DNA of 43,880 bases from an uncultured Clostridium sp. (GCA_946404215.1 CAMJCT010000012.1:1-43880), one strand, 5' to 3'. Positions 8,498-17,828 are shown, counted from the first letter of the stretch. Translations and numbers: made by a program. The notes: a model not told the origin generated them from the sequence alone.

Positions 8498-9119
8498 ATG
8501 AAAAATTCATCAATAATATCAGCATTATTACGGTGGAACATTTTTTGCTGTACCATATTTAGCATTATCAGCAGGATTGCTACCTTCGCTTGCTATTGGA
8601 GCATGTGCATTTGGCGCAGGAGAATTAGTTTTTAGAACAACAACTAGTAAGATTTCTGTGGATAGAGAAAATATTAATGAGGTATTAAAGGAAGCAAAAA
8701 ATAAGAACCAACAAATAGGTGAAATGATTTCAAAATTAGAGAGTGATTCATTAAAAAATAACGTTAAAGAAATAACTGAAACTGTAGATAAAATAATAAA
8801 AGCACTCGAGAAAAATAAGTCTAAATATAAAAAAATGAATAACTTTTTTAACTATTATTTACCAGTCACACTAAATATATTGAAAAAGTATGATGAAATA
8901 GAAAACCAAAGACTTACATCAGAGGACGGAAAAAAATTCATGCTTCAAACAGAAAGTATGATAAATAAAATAAATAGTGCGTTTAAAAGTCAATTGGACA
9001 ATTTATATCAATCTGATATTGTGGATACAGATGCAGAAATGAAAGTGTTTGAGACAATGTTAAAAGCTGATGGATATGATACAAGTAATGATTTCAGAAA
9101 AGATAATAAGGAGGGGTAA
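8498..9119 (+). CDS. xpaC: XpaC-like membrane protein, read through a CGG +1 shift at codon 12
   Basis: A plain reading loses the N-terminus. From ATG 8498 (after AAAGGG) eleven residues MKNSSIISALL are followed by CGG; zero frame then soon ends. Skipping C8531 continues as GGTFFAVPYLALSAG and runs to 9119, giving 206 residues with a glycine-rich hydrophobic N-terminal segment and a charged helical C-terminal part. Size, hydrophobic N-terminus and position beside a TelA gene fit the XpaC family (named for 5-bromo-4-chloroindolyl phosphate hydrolysis), which commonly neighbours telA in Firmicutes. The biochemical role is not settled. Automatic calls would probably place the start near 8577 and truncate the hydrophobic segment. 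Confidence 0.8.
8531..8533 (+). other. CGG +1 frameshift site near the start of the XpaC-like gene
   Basis: Zero frame reads TTA TTA CGG TGG AAC. Skipping the C gives TTA TTA GGT GGA ACA and joins the ATG with its ribosome site at 8498 to the long downstream frame. No in-frame ATG with a good ribosome site exists in the long frame downstream of 8533. Confidence 0.72.
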
Positions 9120-9122
9120 ATT

Positions 9123-10250
9123 TTGAAAGGAAAGAAATATATAGGAATTGCTATATTTGTAGTTTTAATTTTAGTAATTATTGGTATAAAGATATACAGC
9201 GATAAACAAAAAGATGAAAGTGATAAGACAGCAGATTTAACTACTATATATGTTGCAACAGGAGGAGGAAAAGAAGATTTTATTGCTGATGAAGATGTTA
9301 TTAGAATTATGCGAGAAAAATATAAATTGAATATAGTTTATGATTCCTGGAGTAATGGAAAGTTAATAAAAAATCCTTTGGTTAGAGAAGATGGAGAGAC
9401 AAAATACGATGCAATGTTTTGTTCAGATCAGAGATTTTATGATTATTATAAGTTAGCGCCAGATAAGGCTAAAGGAGAAGCGGATAGATACCAAGTTACA
9501 CAAGGAGGGCTTACTCTTAATACTCCAATTGTTATATATAGTTGGGATACAGTAGTAAGTAAATTGGAAGAAGAAGGTATAGTAGTTCAAAAAGATGGAG
9601 TCTATTATATATCTGATATGGATAAGATGCTAGAATATATATTAAATGGGAAAAAATGGGCTGATATTGGATTGAATGAACTATATGGAAATATCAATAT
9701 TTCATCTACAGATCCTGTAACATCATCACCAGGAGCAACATACTATGGTTTACTTTTATCAATTATGTGTAAAAGTCAAGTTACAAATGAATCTGCTGAA
9801 TCTAATTTGCCTAAGTTAAAAGAATTTTATATTAAATCTGGATATATGAATAATACACCAGCAGATTTATTTGAAAGATACTTAAAAACCGGTGCAGGAG
9901 GAGAGCCATTAATAGTTGATTACGAAAAATCAATAATTAATTTTGCAAATTCTAATCCAAAAGGTTTTGAACAAGTAAAAGATAAAATAAGAATACTATA
10001 CCCAACACCTACAATATGGAATTCACATTGTATAGCATCTTTTAATGAAAAAGGTAATAAGTTTTATCAAGCATTTGAAGATCCTGAAATACAAGCTATA
10101 GCATGGGAAAAATATGGATTTAGAACTGGAATAACTGGTGGAAGTTATGATGTGTCTAAATTTGGAATAGGTGTACCTCAAACTATAAAAAGTACAGTTA
10201 CAAGTTTGAAGATGGATATGTATAATAAACTTATTGAATATCTTAAATAA
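9123..10250 (+). CDS. Membrane-anchored extracellular solute-binding protein
   Basis: The protein has 375 residues: an N-terminal membrane segment (about 5-24, no lipobox cysteine) and a type 2 periplasmic-binding fold suggested by ATGGGKEDF near the start and DPVTSSPGATYYG in the middle. The serine-rich loop resembles the one in the first gene of the cluster. The start is TTG three bases after the previous stop, with AAGGAGGGG overlapping that gene's end, so the two are translationally linked. There is no permease gene nearby, so it is more likely a sensor or partner of the VWA protein than part of a transporter. The ligand is unknown. Confidence 0.75.
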   Translation: MKGKKYIGIAIFVVLILVIIGIKIYSDKQKDESDKTADLTTIYVATGGGKEDFIADEDVIRIMREKYKLNIVYDSWSNGKLIKNPLVREDGETKYDAMFCSDQRFYDYYKLAPDKAKGEADRYQVTQGGLTLNTPIVIYSWDTVVSKLEEEGIVVQKDGVYYISDMDKMLEYILNGKKWADIGLNELYGNINISSTDPVTSSPGATYYGLLLSIMCKSQVTNESAESNLPKLKEFYIKSGYMNNTPADLFERYLKTGAGGEPLIVDYEKSIINFANSNPKGFEQVKDKIRILYPTPTIWNSHCIASFNEKGNKFYQAFEDPEIQAIAWEKYGFRTGITGGSYDVSKFGIGVPQTIKSTVTSLKMDMYNKLIEYLK

Positions 10251-10318
10251 AAACAAGGCAAAATACAACGATTGTGGACGTTTTTAAATGGTTGTTTAGA
10301 AAGGAAAGTGTAAAAAGA

Positions 10319-11479
10319 ATGGAAAATTTAGAAATTAATGTTAAAAAAGAGATTAAAGAAGAGGATGTAAAAGAATTAGTTAATTCAGATATTAAAATAA
10401 CAGAGGAGAAGATCGAGAATTCATTGAATTATGATTCTCTATCTGATGAAGAGAAAGCAGCAATTGAAGAGTTTAACAAAAAAATTGATGTTACAGATTC
10501 TACTCAGGTGTTACAATTTGGTTCAAAAGCTCAATCAAAAATATCTCAGTTTTCTGATAGTGTTTTAGAGGGAGTTAAAACAAAAAATATTGGAGAAGTT
10601 GGAGATGTATTGTCTAATTTAGTTGGAGAAATTAAGTCTTTTGATGCAGATATTAATTTAGATACTAAATCAAATGTATTTTCAAAATTCTTTAATAATG
10701 CAAAGAAGCAATTGAATACTTTAGTTGCAAAATATAGTAAAATAGAGACTAATGTGGACAGAATTGAAAAACAGTTGGAAAATCATAAGCTACAAATGTT
10801 AAAAGATATTGCTATTTTTGATACAATGTATGAAAAGAATTTTGAATATTTTAAAGAAATTTCATTGTATATTATTGCAGGAGAGAGAAAGTTAGAAGAA
10901 TTAAGAAATGTAGATTTGCCAAAATTAAGACAAGTAGCACAGGAGTCAGGTGAACAAATAGATGCTCAAAAGGTTCAGGATTTAGAAAATACAATTAATC
11001 GATTTGAGAAAAAAATATATGATTTAAAAACAACAAGGGTAATTTCAATTCAAATGGCACCTCAAATTCGTTTATTACAAAATAATGATGCTGAATTAGT
11101 TGAGAAAATCCAGAGTTCTATTACTAATACAATTCCATTATGGAAGAATCAAATTGTTCTTGCACTTGGCATTAATAATGCTAAACAAGCATTAGGAACA
11201 CAAAAAGCTGTAACAGATTTAACCAATGATATGCTAAAGAAAAACAGTGAAATTTTGAAACAAGGTTCTATAGATATTGCGAAAGAATCTGAAAGGGCAA
11301 TTGTTGATATTGAAACATTACAGGCTACGAATAAAAATATAATAGAAACTTTGGATAAGGTAATAGAAATTCATGAAAATGGAAGAATTAAACGTCAAGA
11401 AGCTGAAGCAGAATTACAAAATATAGAAAAAGAATTAAAAGATAAGATGCTTGAAATTAAGATGCCAAATAATAATTAA
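10319..11479 (+). CDS. TelA-like toxic anion resistance protein
   Basis: The protein is long, helical and soluble, with many charged heptad-like stretches and no membrane segment. It belongs to the TelA/KlaA (YceH) family, originally linked to tellurite and cell-envelope stress resistance. Family-like features are the QLENHKLQMLKDIAIFDTMYEKNF core, the IAGERKLEELR segment and the IQMAPQIRLLQ segment. I chose ATG 10319 preceded by GAAAGGAAAG; a GTG at 10274 would add 15 residues and cannot be excluded. It follows the binding protein by about 70 bases. The usual XpaC-TelA pairing is kept here, with one gene inserted between them. No CGG codon. Confidence 0.85.
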   Translation: MENLEINVKKEIKEEDVKELVNSDIKITEEKIENSLNYDSLSDEEKAAIEEFNKKIDVTDSTQVLQFGSKAQSKISQFSDSVLEGVKTKNIGEVGDVLSNLVGEIKSFDADINLDTKSNVFSKFFNNAKKQLNTLVAKYSKIETNVDRIEKQLENHKLQMLKDIAIFDTMYEKNFEYFKEISLYIIAGERKLEELRNVDLPKLRQVAQESGEQIDAQKVQDLENTINRFEKKIYDLKTTRVISIQMAPQIRLLQNNDAELVEKIQSSITNTIPLWKNQIVLALGINNAKQALGTQKAVTDLTNDMLKKNSEILKQGSIDIAKESERAIVDIETLQATNKNIIETLDKVIEIHENGRIKRQEAEAELQNIEKELKDKMLEIKMPNNN

Positions 11480-11557
11480 ATATTTTGTGTTTTAACATCT
11501 TGAAAATAGATGTAGCAGGAAAAAGTAAGCAAAAAATGAAGGGAAATTTGTTATAAA

Positions 11558-13321
11558 ATGGACAAGAATGATTTGTTAAAAAGCGTATATGAAGATTTTT
11601 TTGGGATTGGAAAGCTAGAAAAAGAAAATGAAAAGCTTTATAGAGATATAAAAAAACTTAAAGGAATAGATATAGAAGGCATTGAGGAAAGCATGCCTTC
11701 TATAGAAGTTAATGAAGAAAAAAGGAAAACTGCAGATATACAAAATAATGTGCATGGAGAAAATGAAAAATTATCAAAAGAAGAAAAAGATAAATTAATG
11801 GATAATTCATATAAAAAAATTGATGAATTACATCTTAAGAATGAGTCAAAGGAACTTTTGAAAAAAATTATAGAATATATGAGAAAATATAATGAAGGCG
11901 TAGAAAAAAGATTTATAGCTTTTAACATGTGTATTTATTCAGAAAATAAAGAAATTATAGAATCTGTACTTGACATATTGAATCAAAATATAAATTATTT
12001 TTCATATATGAAATATGGTAAAGCAGGAGTGGTTTCTTTTTATGATATTGATAAGGCAGAAAAATTGGATGAGATATACAGTTCAAACCATAATGTTATT
12101 GCTTTTAAAAAAATAAATGCAATTGATTTTAAGTCTCAAGAAGATAAAGAAAAAATTTTATATAGATTAAAAGAGAGATTAAATGAAAATGTCCAGAAAG
12201 CAATTACAATATTGGTTGCACCAAAAGAGGAAGAACTTTATAGCTTTTTTTCAGCGTCAGATGATCTAAAAAATGAATTTTCTGATTTTGAAATAGTAGA
12301 GGAAAAACCTGATATACAGGAAATATATAACGAGATTATTGATAAATTAAAAGATGAAACAGATGTGACAGAGAAAATTCAGGTAGAATTATTGGATTAT
12401 ATTTCTAATACATACAAAACCAGTGAATTGGTATATACAGACTATAGAGATAAATTGTTAAAATATATTATATTTAATAAGCAAGTTCCTACTTATGAAA
12501 AAGATAAATCTATTGATGAGATTTTTGAAGAATTAAATGAATTAGTAGGTTTGAAAAAGGTTAAAGAAGCTTTACACGATTTGGTTAATTTAAAAGAATT
12601 AAAAAATAGAGCAAACAATGAATTAAAAATAAAAGATGTAAATTTACATATGGTATTTTTAGGAAATCCTGGTACAGGTAAGACTACAGTTGCAAGAATG
12701 GTTGCAGAAATATTGTATAATCTAAAATATATTAAGAAAAATAAACTAGTAGAGGTTTCTAGTAAAGATTTAGTAGCAGAATATGTTGGACAAACAGCAC
12801 CTAAGACTATGGCTGTTGTTCAAAAAGCATTAGGAGGAGTTTTGTTTATAGATGAAGCGTATTCTTTAGCAAGTGGAAATGGGCAAGCAAATGGGTACAA
12901 CGAGGAAGCAATAGCTACTTTAATACAAGCAATGGAGAATTATAGAGATAATTTGGTAGTGATTTTTGCAGGATATACAAAGGAAATGCAGGCATTTTTG
13001 GACACGAATTCAGGTATTGTATCTAGAATAGGGTATACTTTAGAATTTGAAGACTATACAACAGAAGAATTAATAAAAATATTTGAAAATATGACATCTA
13101 AAGCTGGATTTATAGTAGAAAAAGAAGCAATAAATAAGTTGGAAAGTATAATAAATGAATATAGACAAACTAAAAATTTTGGCAACGCAAGATTTATTAG
13201 AAATGTTTATGAAAAAACTATTATTAAACATGCATCAAATATTAAAGAAAATAAATCAAAAAAAACTCTGAAGACTATAACAGAGCAAGATATAAGTGTA
13301 GATAATTTATTAAAGATGTGA
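11558..13321 (+). CDS. CbxX/CfqX (SpoVK-like) AAA+ ATPase
   Basis: The protein has 587 residues. The N-terminal half is charged and helical without a recognised domain. The AAA+ module starts near residue 325 with LVGLKKVKEAL, Walker A GNPGTGKTT near 369 and Walker B VLFIDEAYSLA near 428, followed by a sensor region and the EDYTTEEL segment typical of CbxX/SpoVK. Such ATPases remodel protein complexes. It closes the cluster with the VWA, XpaC-like and TelA-like proteins, resembling the pairing of VWA proteins with AAA+ ATPases elsewhere. The start ATG follows GAAGGGAAATTTG, an ordinary weak site. The substrate is unknown. Confidence 0.85.
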   Translation: MDKNDLLKSVYEDFFGIGKLEKENEKLYRDIKKLKGIDIEGIEESMPSIEVNEEKRKTADIQNNVHGENEKLSKEEKDKLMDNSYKKIDELHLKNESKELLKKIIEYMRKYNEGVEKRFIAFNMCIYSENKEIIESVLDILNQNINYFSYMKYGKAGVVSFYDIDKAEKLDEIYSSNHNVIAFKKINAIDFKSQEDKEKILYRLKERLNENVQKAITILVAPKEEELYSFFSASDDLKNEFSDFEIVEEKPDIQEIYNEIIDKLKDETDVTEKIQVELLDYISNTYKTSELVYTDYRDKLLKYIIFNKQVPTYEKDKSIDEIFEELNELVGLKKVKEALHDLVNLKELKNRANNELKIKDVNLHMVFLGNPGTGKTTVARMVAEILYNLKYIKKNKLVEVSSKDLVAEYVGQTAPKTMAVVQKALGGVLFIDEAYSLASGNGQANGYNEEAIATLIQAMENYRDNLVVIFAGYTKEMQAFLDTNSGIVSRIGYTLEFEDYTTEELIKIFENMTSKAGFIVEKEAINKLESIINEYRQTKNFGNARFIRNVYEKTIIKHASNIKENKSKKTLKTITEQDISVDNLLKM

Positions 13322-13381
13322 ATAGTATAAAAGAGTTTTTATAAAAAACACTTACAGGCCCTGAATTGTAACCAGAAATTA

Positions 13382-13457
13382 GTTACTAGTCAGCCTTAAA
13401 ATATTTATATAGTAATCGCTTGCGCGGACTTCAAGTTATATAAGGCTGAGTAGTAAC
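13382..13457. repeat. Shorter palindromic repeat (R2), related to R1
   Basis: Terminal arms GTTACTAGTCAGCCTTA (13382-13398) and TAAGGCTGAGTAGTAAC (13441-13457) pair at 16 of 17 positions. The stretch 13398-13457 aligns with R1 6694-6754 (shared AAAATATTTA, TAGTAATC, GGACTTC, CTGA, AGTAAC). R2 looks like an R1-type element whose inner 95 or so bases have been lost. It lies between the AAA ATPase gene and the tRNA cluster. Confidence 0.65.
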
Positions 13458-13489
13458 AGAAATAAAAATAAAAAAAATTCAAAAAATGC

Positions 13490-13518
13490 TTGACAAGGAT
13501 TTAAAAAATTAGTATAAT
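13490..13518 (+). promoter_or_regulatory. Promoter of the Val-Asp-Phe tRNA cluster
   Basis: TTGACA at 13490-13495 and TATAAT at 13513-13518 have a 17-base spacer, a consensus promoter 20 bases before the first tRNA. Confidence 0.88.
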
Positions 13519-13538
13519 TAATCTCGTCGAAAGGACAT

Positions 13539-13614
13539 GGTCGCATAGCTCAGCTGGGAGAGCATCTGCCTTACAAGCAGGGGGTCATAGGTTCGAGCCC
13601 TATTGCGACCACCA
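13539..13614 (+). tRNA. tRNA-Val(UAC)
   Basis: A complete cloverleaf of 76 bases. The acceptor pair is GGTCGCA/TGCGACC, the anticodon loop CTTACAA carries TAC, the T loop is GTTCGAGCC and CCA is encoded at 13612-13614. Confidence 0.97.
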
Positions 13615-13624
13615 TGTTTTTTAC

Positions 13625-13701
13625 GGCCCGGTAGTTCAGTTGGTTAGAACGCTAGCCTGTCACGCTAGAGGTCGACGGTTCGAGCCCGTTCCGGGTCGCC
13701 A
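13625..13701 (+). tRNA. tRNA-Asp(GUC)
   Basis: A complete cloverleaf of 77 bases with acceptor GGCCCGG/CCGGGTC, anticodon GTC in the loop CTGTCAC and an encoded CCA. It follows tRNA-Val by 10 bases in the same transcript. Confidence 0.97.
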
Positions 13702-13725
13702 TTTTTTTATAAAGAAATTTAATAT

Positions 13726-13801
13726 GGCTTCATAGCTCAGTTGGTAGAGCAGGGGACTGAAAATCCCCGTGTCAGTGGTTCGATTCCACTTGAAGCCACC
13801 A
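13726..13801 (+). tRNA. tRNA-Phe(GAA)
   Basis: A complete cloverleaf of 76 bases with acceptor GGCTTCA/TGAAGCC, anticodon GAA in the loop CTGAAAA and an encoded CCA. It is the last tRNA of the cluster. Confidence 0.97.
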
Positions 13802-13803
13802 AA

Positions 13804-13829
13804 AAAAAAACACCTTAAGGTGTTTTTTT
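13804..13829. terminator. Bidirectional terminator between tRNA-Phe and the acyl-CoA synthetase gene
   Basis: AAAAAACACC, TTAA, GGTGTTTTTT forms a hairpin with A and T tracts on both sides, so it can end the tRNA transcript and the convergent minus-strand gene. The stop codon of that gene lies in the loop. Confidence 0.85.
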
Positions 13830-15563
13830 ATTATCATCAATTTTCATATTATTGCCATATCTTTTTATTTTTTTTGTAGTAGTTTTTTCAAATTCTTCAT
13901 CACGTATTCCAAAACTTTTTATATGTTTATAGTTAGGAAGTTTTTTATTTACATTTGATACAACATCAGAAACAATTTTCCAAATTTCTTCTTTAGTAGG
14001 AACACTTCCTTTTAAATATTCTGTAATTGCCTGAATATCAGGGTAAATTTGAGCATTAATATATGTTTCATCATCGTTTTCTTTTTGAATCCCCAAAACT
14101 AAAGCTTCAGAAATTAGGGGATTATCATTTAAATAGTATTCAACTTCTTCAGGATAAATGTTTTTTCCGTTTTTTGTAACAATAACGCTTTTGCATCTTC
14201 CTGTAATATATAAATAGCCATTTTCATCTATTTTTCCTAAATCTCCTGTATGAAACCATCCGTCTACTATTGTTTGTTTAGTTTTCTCTTCATCTTCATA
14301 ATATCCTAGCATAACATTTGGTCCCTTAACAATAATCTCGCCAACGCCTTCATCATTTGGTGATTCTATTTTATATTCAACATTAGGTATAGGAAGTCCA
14401 CAGCTATCATCTTTTTGAAAGAAATCTGTATTTCCTGCAACTAGCGGAGAGCATTCTGTTAAACCGTACCCTTGTAATGTATTTAAATGTAAAGCTCTGA
14501 AATCAGCTACTATGTCTGGGTTTGCTGCAGCAGCTCCAACAATAAATACACGTAATCTTCCACCTAAAGTGTTTTTAACCTTATTTCTAACAATTTTTTT
14601 TATTAAAAAAGGTAAATCATTATAAGGGTTTTCATTATTTTCTTTTCTGTATTTAGTAGGTAATGTTTTGTTCATATTTTTTACAATATTTTTATGAACA
14701 TTTTCTAATAATAGTGGAACACATAAAATAACAGAAGGGTGAAATTCTTGCATATTTTTTGCAATGTAGCGTAATCCCTCGCAATGTGTAATACTAGCTC
14801 CACTATATATTGGGAGTAAAAATCCTATAGTACATTCATATGTATGGTGTAAAGGGAGTACAGAAAAGAATAAATCACTTCTTTTTACTTTTACAATTCC
14901 GTAAATAGATAAAATATTAGAGCAAATATTTCTTTGAGATAAACATACTCCTTTAGCATTACCAGTTGTTCCAGAGGTGAATAATAAAATTCTTAATTCG
15001 TCAGGGTCAATTTCAATATTGTCAAAATCTGTTTTACCATTTAGATAAGAATCTTTGCCCTTAACCAAAAGAACATCAAAAGAATTGTTAATGTTTTCTT
15101 CTTCAAAAGTTACAAATAATGTATCGGGATTTTCTATTTTTTCAATATTATCTAAAATAGAATCAATATTTTTTTTATCTCCCAATATACAAACCGTTTG
15201 AGAAACGTTCATAAAATTAATAATATCATCTGTATGCAATTCTTTATCTAGAGGAACAACAATGCCCACAATACTTGCTGCAAGATATGAAACACACCAT
15301 TTATAACTATTTTTACCAATTACGGCAATTCTTTTATTTAAAAAGCCTTTTTCTATAAGATTTGTTCCTAAATAAATGACATCATTTTTAAACTGTTCAT
15401 AGTTAATAGAATAAATATTTCCAGTTTTATCTTTTAGTTTAAAAGCAGTTCTAGAACGATAAATATCTGAAGACCTATAAAGCATTTGCTTAAAGTTTGT
15501 AACTTCTTCTGTTTTATGGTATTTTTTTCTTAATTGATCTGCTATATTAATTTGTTTTTTCAT
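13815..15563 (-). CDS. AMP-dependent long-chain acyl-CoA synthetase
   Basis: This ligase family activates a carboxylic acid as acyl-AMP and then transfers it to CoA or a carrier. At 582 residues it has the ordinary size. The phosphate-binding motif LFTSGTTGNAKG lies near residue 195, the family's GYGLTECSP about residue 370, the GWFHTGDLG hinge region near 440 and a C-terminal lysine in KTTTKKIKRY. The start ATG follows GAGGAAATTTTAAT. It lies downstream of a membrane protein gene on the same strand, 29 bases away, so the two may be co-transcribed. The substrate (long chain versus other acids) is inferred only from general similarity. No in-frame CGG. Confidence 0.9.
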   Translation of the reverse strand: MKKQINIADQLRKKYHKTEEVTNFKQMLYRSSDIYRSRTAFKLKDKTGNIYSINYEQFKNDVIYLGTNLIEKGFLNKRIAVIGKNSYKWCVSYLAASIVGIVVPLDKELHTDDIINFMNVSQTVCILGDKKNIDSILDNIEKIENPDTLFVTFEEENINNSFDVLLVKGKDSYLNGKTDFDNIEIDPDELRILLFTSGTTGNAKGVCLSQRNICSNILSIYGIVKVKRSDLFFSVLPLHHTYECTIGFLLPIYSGASITHCEGLRYIAKNMQEFHPSVILCVPLLLENVHKNIVKNMNKTLPTKYRKENNENPYNDLPFLIKKIVRNKVKNTLGGRLRVFIVGAAAANPDIVADFRALHLNTLQGYGLTECSPLVAGNTDFFQKDDSCGLPIPNVEYKIESPNDEGVGEIIVKGPNVMLGYYEDEEKTKQTIVDGWFHTGDLGKIDENGYLYITGRCKSVIVTKNGKNIYPEEVEYYLNDNPLISEALVLGIQKENDDETYINAQIYPDIQAITEYLKGSVPTKEEIWKIVSDVVSNVNKKLPNYKHIKSFGIRDEEFEKTTTKKIKRYGNNMKIDDNKKTP

Positions 15564-15592
15564 ATTAAAATTTCCTCCATAAAATAATACTA

Positions 15593-16390
15593 TTATTTAT
15601 ATCTATAGAATGTAAAATTAGTAGGTTTTGTATAAATCACTTTTCCGTCATACAATGTTGAAGTTTCATTGTATAAAGGAATGTCAATAAATACAGTACA
15701 TTTAAATTCTTCATTTTTATTGTTTATAATATTTATATCAAAAGATAGATTACAATTAATAGATTCAAGTGAAACGTTGCATTTTTTTAAAAGAGACCCA
15801 TCATATGTAATAGGTGTCGAGGTATCTAAAATAGTGTAATCTGATTTAATATTGTTATTTACATAGCTAAGTGTAATTGGATTTGCTAAATTATTATAGA
15901 GTATTGGATTGTTTAAATCAGCTTGATTTTCTGAAGTTATATCAAAATCAAAATTGTTTTCAATAAGGTATTCATCATTAATATTACTTTTAGCAAATTG
16001 ATTTAATCCTTTAAAATATATACTTGGTTGACCGAAGGATGGCATTTTGTTGAATTTTATATTTGTAATGCTAACTTTTTTTAATGTGTTCTCAGATGTT
16101 TTTTCTGAATTTTTTGTATTAATGAAAATGGCTATATCTGTATATTGATAAAGATTTTCTATAGTAAAATTACTTGCGGAACCAGTTTTATTTAAGGCAT
16201 CACAATTGCTAAAGAAAATGATTTTGTTGATTGTAAAAATACTTTTTTCATTTTTATTAGCAAAAGATAATATCTGATTTTCAAATTGTTTTTTTAAAAT
16301 GTATTTATTTAATAATAAATAGCCTAATATAAAAATTATTATAAGTAATAAAACAATTATAAATAATAATATTTTTTTATATTTATTCAT
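15593..16390 (-). CDS. Uncharacterised membrane-anchored protein
   Basis: I do not recognise the family. From ATG 16390, which follows AAGGAGG with five-base spacing, the protein has 265 residues: one strong N-terminal membrane segment (about 5-28, nearly all I/L/F), then a mostly extracytoplasmic beta-rich domain with many N, S, T and Y residues and two cysteines in LLKKCNVSLESINCNL. An upstream in-frame ATG at 16411 lies before the ribosome site and is unlikely. It is the first gene of a probable two-gene unit with the acyl-CoA synthetase and diverges from the glycosyltransferase gene. Confidence 0.75.
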   Translation of the reverse strand: MNKYKKILLFIIVLLLIIIFILGYLLLNKYILKKQFENQILSFANKNEKSIFTINKIIFFSNCDALNKTGSASNFTIENLYQYTDIAIFINTKNSEKTSENTLKKVSITNIKFNKMPSFGQPSIYFKGLNQFAKSNINDEYLIENNFDFDITSENQADLNNPILYNNLANPITLSYVNNNIKSDYTILDTSTPITYDGSLLKKCNVSLESINCNLSFDINIINNKNEEFKCTVFIDIPLYNETSTLYDGKVIYTKPTNFTFYRYK

Positions 16391-16554
16391 ATATTCCTCC
16401 TTAGTAAACATTTATATAATAGTATAAAAATCATATAAAATCAATACAAAAATGAAATCATTATAAAATAGTTGCAAAAAAATTCCAAACATAGTATAAT
16501 AGAAAAGGTATTATAATAGTATAAAAAAGGAAAACTAAGGAAAGAGGTAAAAAA

Positions 16555-17817
16555 ATGGATTATTTATATATACTAAGAGAGGCTTTAGTGTGGACAATAA
16601 CAATATTTTGGTTGTATCAAATTATGATAAGCTTATGCTCATTAGTAAAAATAAAAGACAAACCATTAAAGGTTAATAAAAATCATAGATTTATGGCAAT
16701 TATACCAGCACATAACGAAGAAGCAGTAGTTGCAAATCTTGTTGAAAGTTTAAAAAAACAGAATTATGATAAGAAATTGTATGATATATATGTAATAGCA
16801 GATAATTGCACAGATAATACAGCAAATGTTGCAAGAGAAGCTGGTGCAATTGTATATGAAAGATTTGATGAAACAAAAAAGACAAAAGGATACGCATTGA
16901 ATTGGTTCCTAAAACAAAAAATGGAAGAAGAAGCACCATATGATGCATTTTTTGTTTTTGATGCCGACAATATAGTACATCCAGATTTTATAAAAAACAT
17001 GAATAAAAAACTTTGCCAAGGAGAAGACGTAGTACAAGGATATAGGGATATAAAAAACCCAACTGATAGCTGGATTACAGCTGGATATGCAATTTTTTAT
17101 TGGACAATGCATAGATTTTATCATTTAGCAAGATATAATATAGGTTTATCTCCATTATTAAATGGTACAGGTTTTATGGTAAAATTTGATGTTGTAAAAC
17201 CACAAGGATGGGATACAGTTACACTTACTGAAGATATTGAGTTTTCGCTACAAAGAATAATAAAAGGAAAAAGACTTGGTTGGGCAACAGATGCAATAGT
17301 GTATGATGAACAACCAGTTGGATTTAAACAAAGCTGGTCACAAAGAAGCAGATGGACTGTAGGACACATCCAATGTATAAAAGAATATACAAAACAGCTA
17401 GCAATAGCTGCAAAAGAAAATAAAACAATGATGAATTTTGATGGCTTCTTATACATTATAGGAAGTATACCAATGTTTATAATAACTTTGGTATTACTTG
17501 CAACAAATTTCCTAATGTATGCTGGAAGTGTAATGACAGAGACAGAATTATTTATTAATGTTTTAAGATATTTAGTACCAACATTTTTATTACCAATAGT
17601 AACAGCATTAATTGTTATGGTATTAGATAGAAGACCAATAAAGCCAATGGCAAAAGGATTGGCTTGTTATCCTTTATTTATGGGGTCTTGGCTGCTAATT
17701 AATTTCAAATGTTTATTTAAAAGGGAAACAAATTGGGAAAAAATAAATCATGTAAGAAATATAAAAATTGGTGATGTTCAGGAAAGTTCTAAAGTTGAAG
17801 TTGTAGAAAAAATATAA
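16555..17817 (+). CDS. Membrane glycosyltransferase family 2 (processive type)
   Basis: The protein has 420 residues. An N-terminal membrane segment (about 8-30) precedes the GT2 catalytic domain with IPAHNEE near 46, DNC near 81, FDADN near 140, the acceptor motif TEDIEF near 226 and QRSRW near 262, the QxxRW hallmark of cellulose/hyaluronan-synthase-like enzymes. Three or four membrane segments follow (about 300-400). It probably makes or exports a beta-linked extracellular polysaccharide. The start follows GAAAGAGGT. It is alone on its strand; a hairpin with a weak T tract follows. No CGG codon. Confidence 0.88.
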   Translation: MDYLYILREALVWTITIFWLYQIMISLCSLVKIKDKPLKVNKNHRFMAIIPAHNEEAVVANLVESLKKQNYDKKLYDIYVIADNCTDNTANVAREAGAIVYERFDETKKTKGYALNWFLKQKMEEEAPYDAFFVFDADNIVHPDFIKNMNKKLCQGEDVVQGYRDIKNPTDSWITAGYAIFYWTMHRFYHLARYNIGLSPLLNGTGFMVKFDVVKPQGWDTVTLTEDIEFSLQRIIKGKRLGWATDAIVYDEQPVGFKQSWSQRSRWTVGHIQCIKEYTKQLAIAAKENKTMMNFDGFLYIIGSIPMFIITLVLLATNFLMYAGSVMTETELFINVLRYLVPTFLLPIVTALIVMVLDRRPIKPMAKGLACYPLFMGSWLLINFKCLFKRETNWEKINHVRNIKIGDVQESSKVEVVEKI

Positions 17818-17828
17818 AAAAACATAGG

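Noticed and set aside
13322..13489. A small gene between the AAA ATPase gene and the tRNAs
   Set aside because: The stretch is explained by the R2 palindrome and has no ORF with a ribosome site.
16700..17456. Several minus-strand ORFs opposite the glycosyltransferase gene
   Set aside because: They are shadows of a strongly conserved plus-strand gene and have no ribosome sites.
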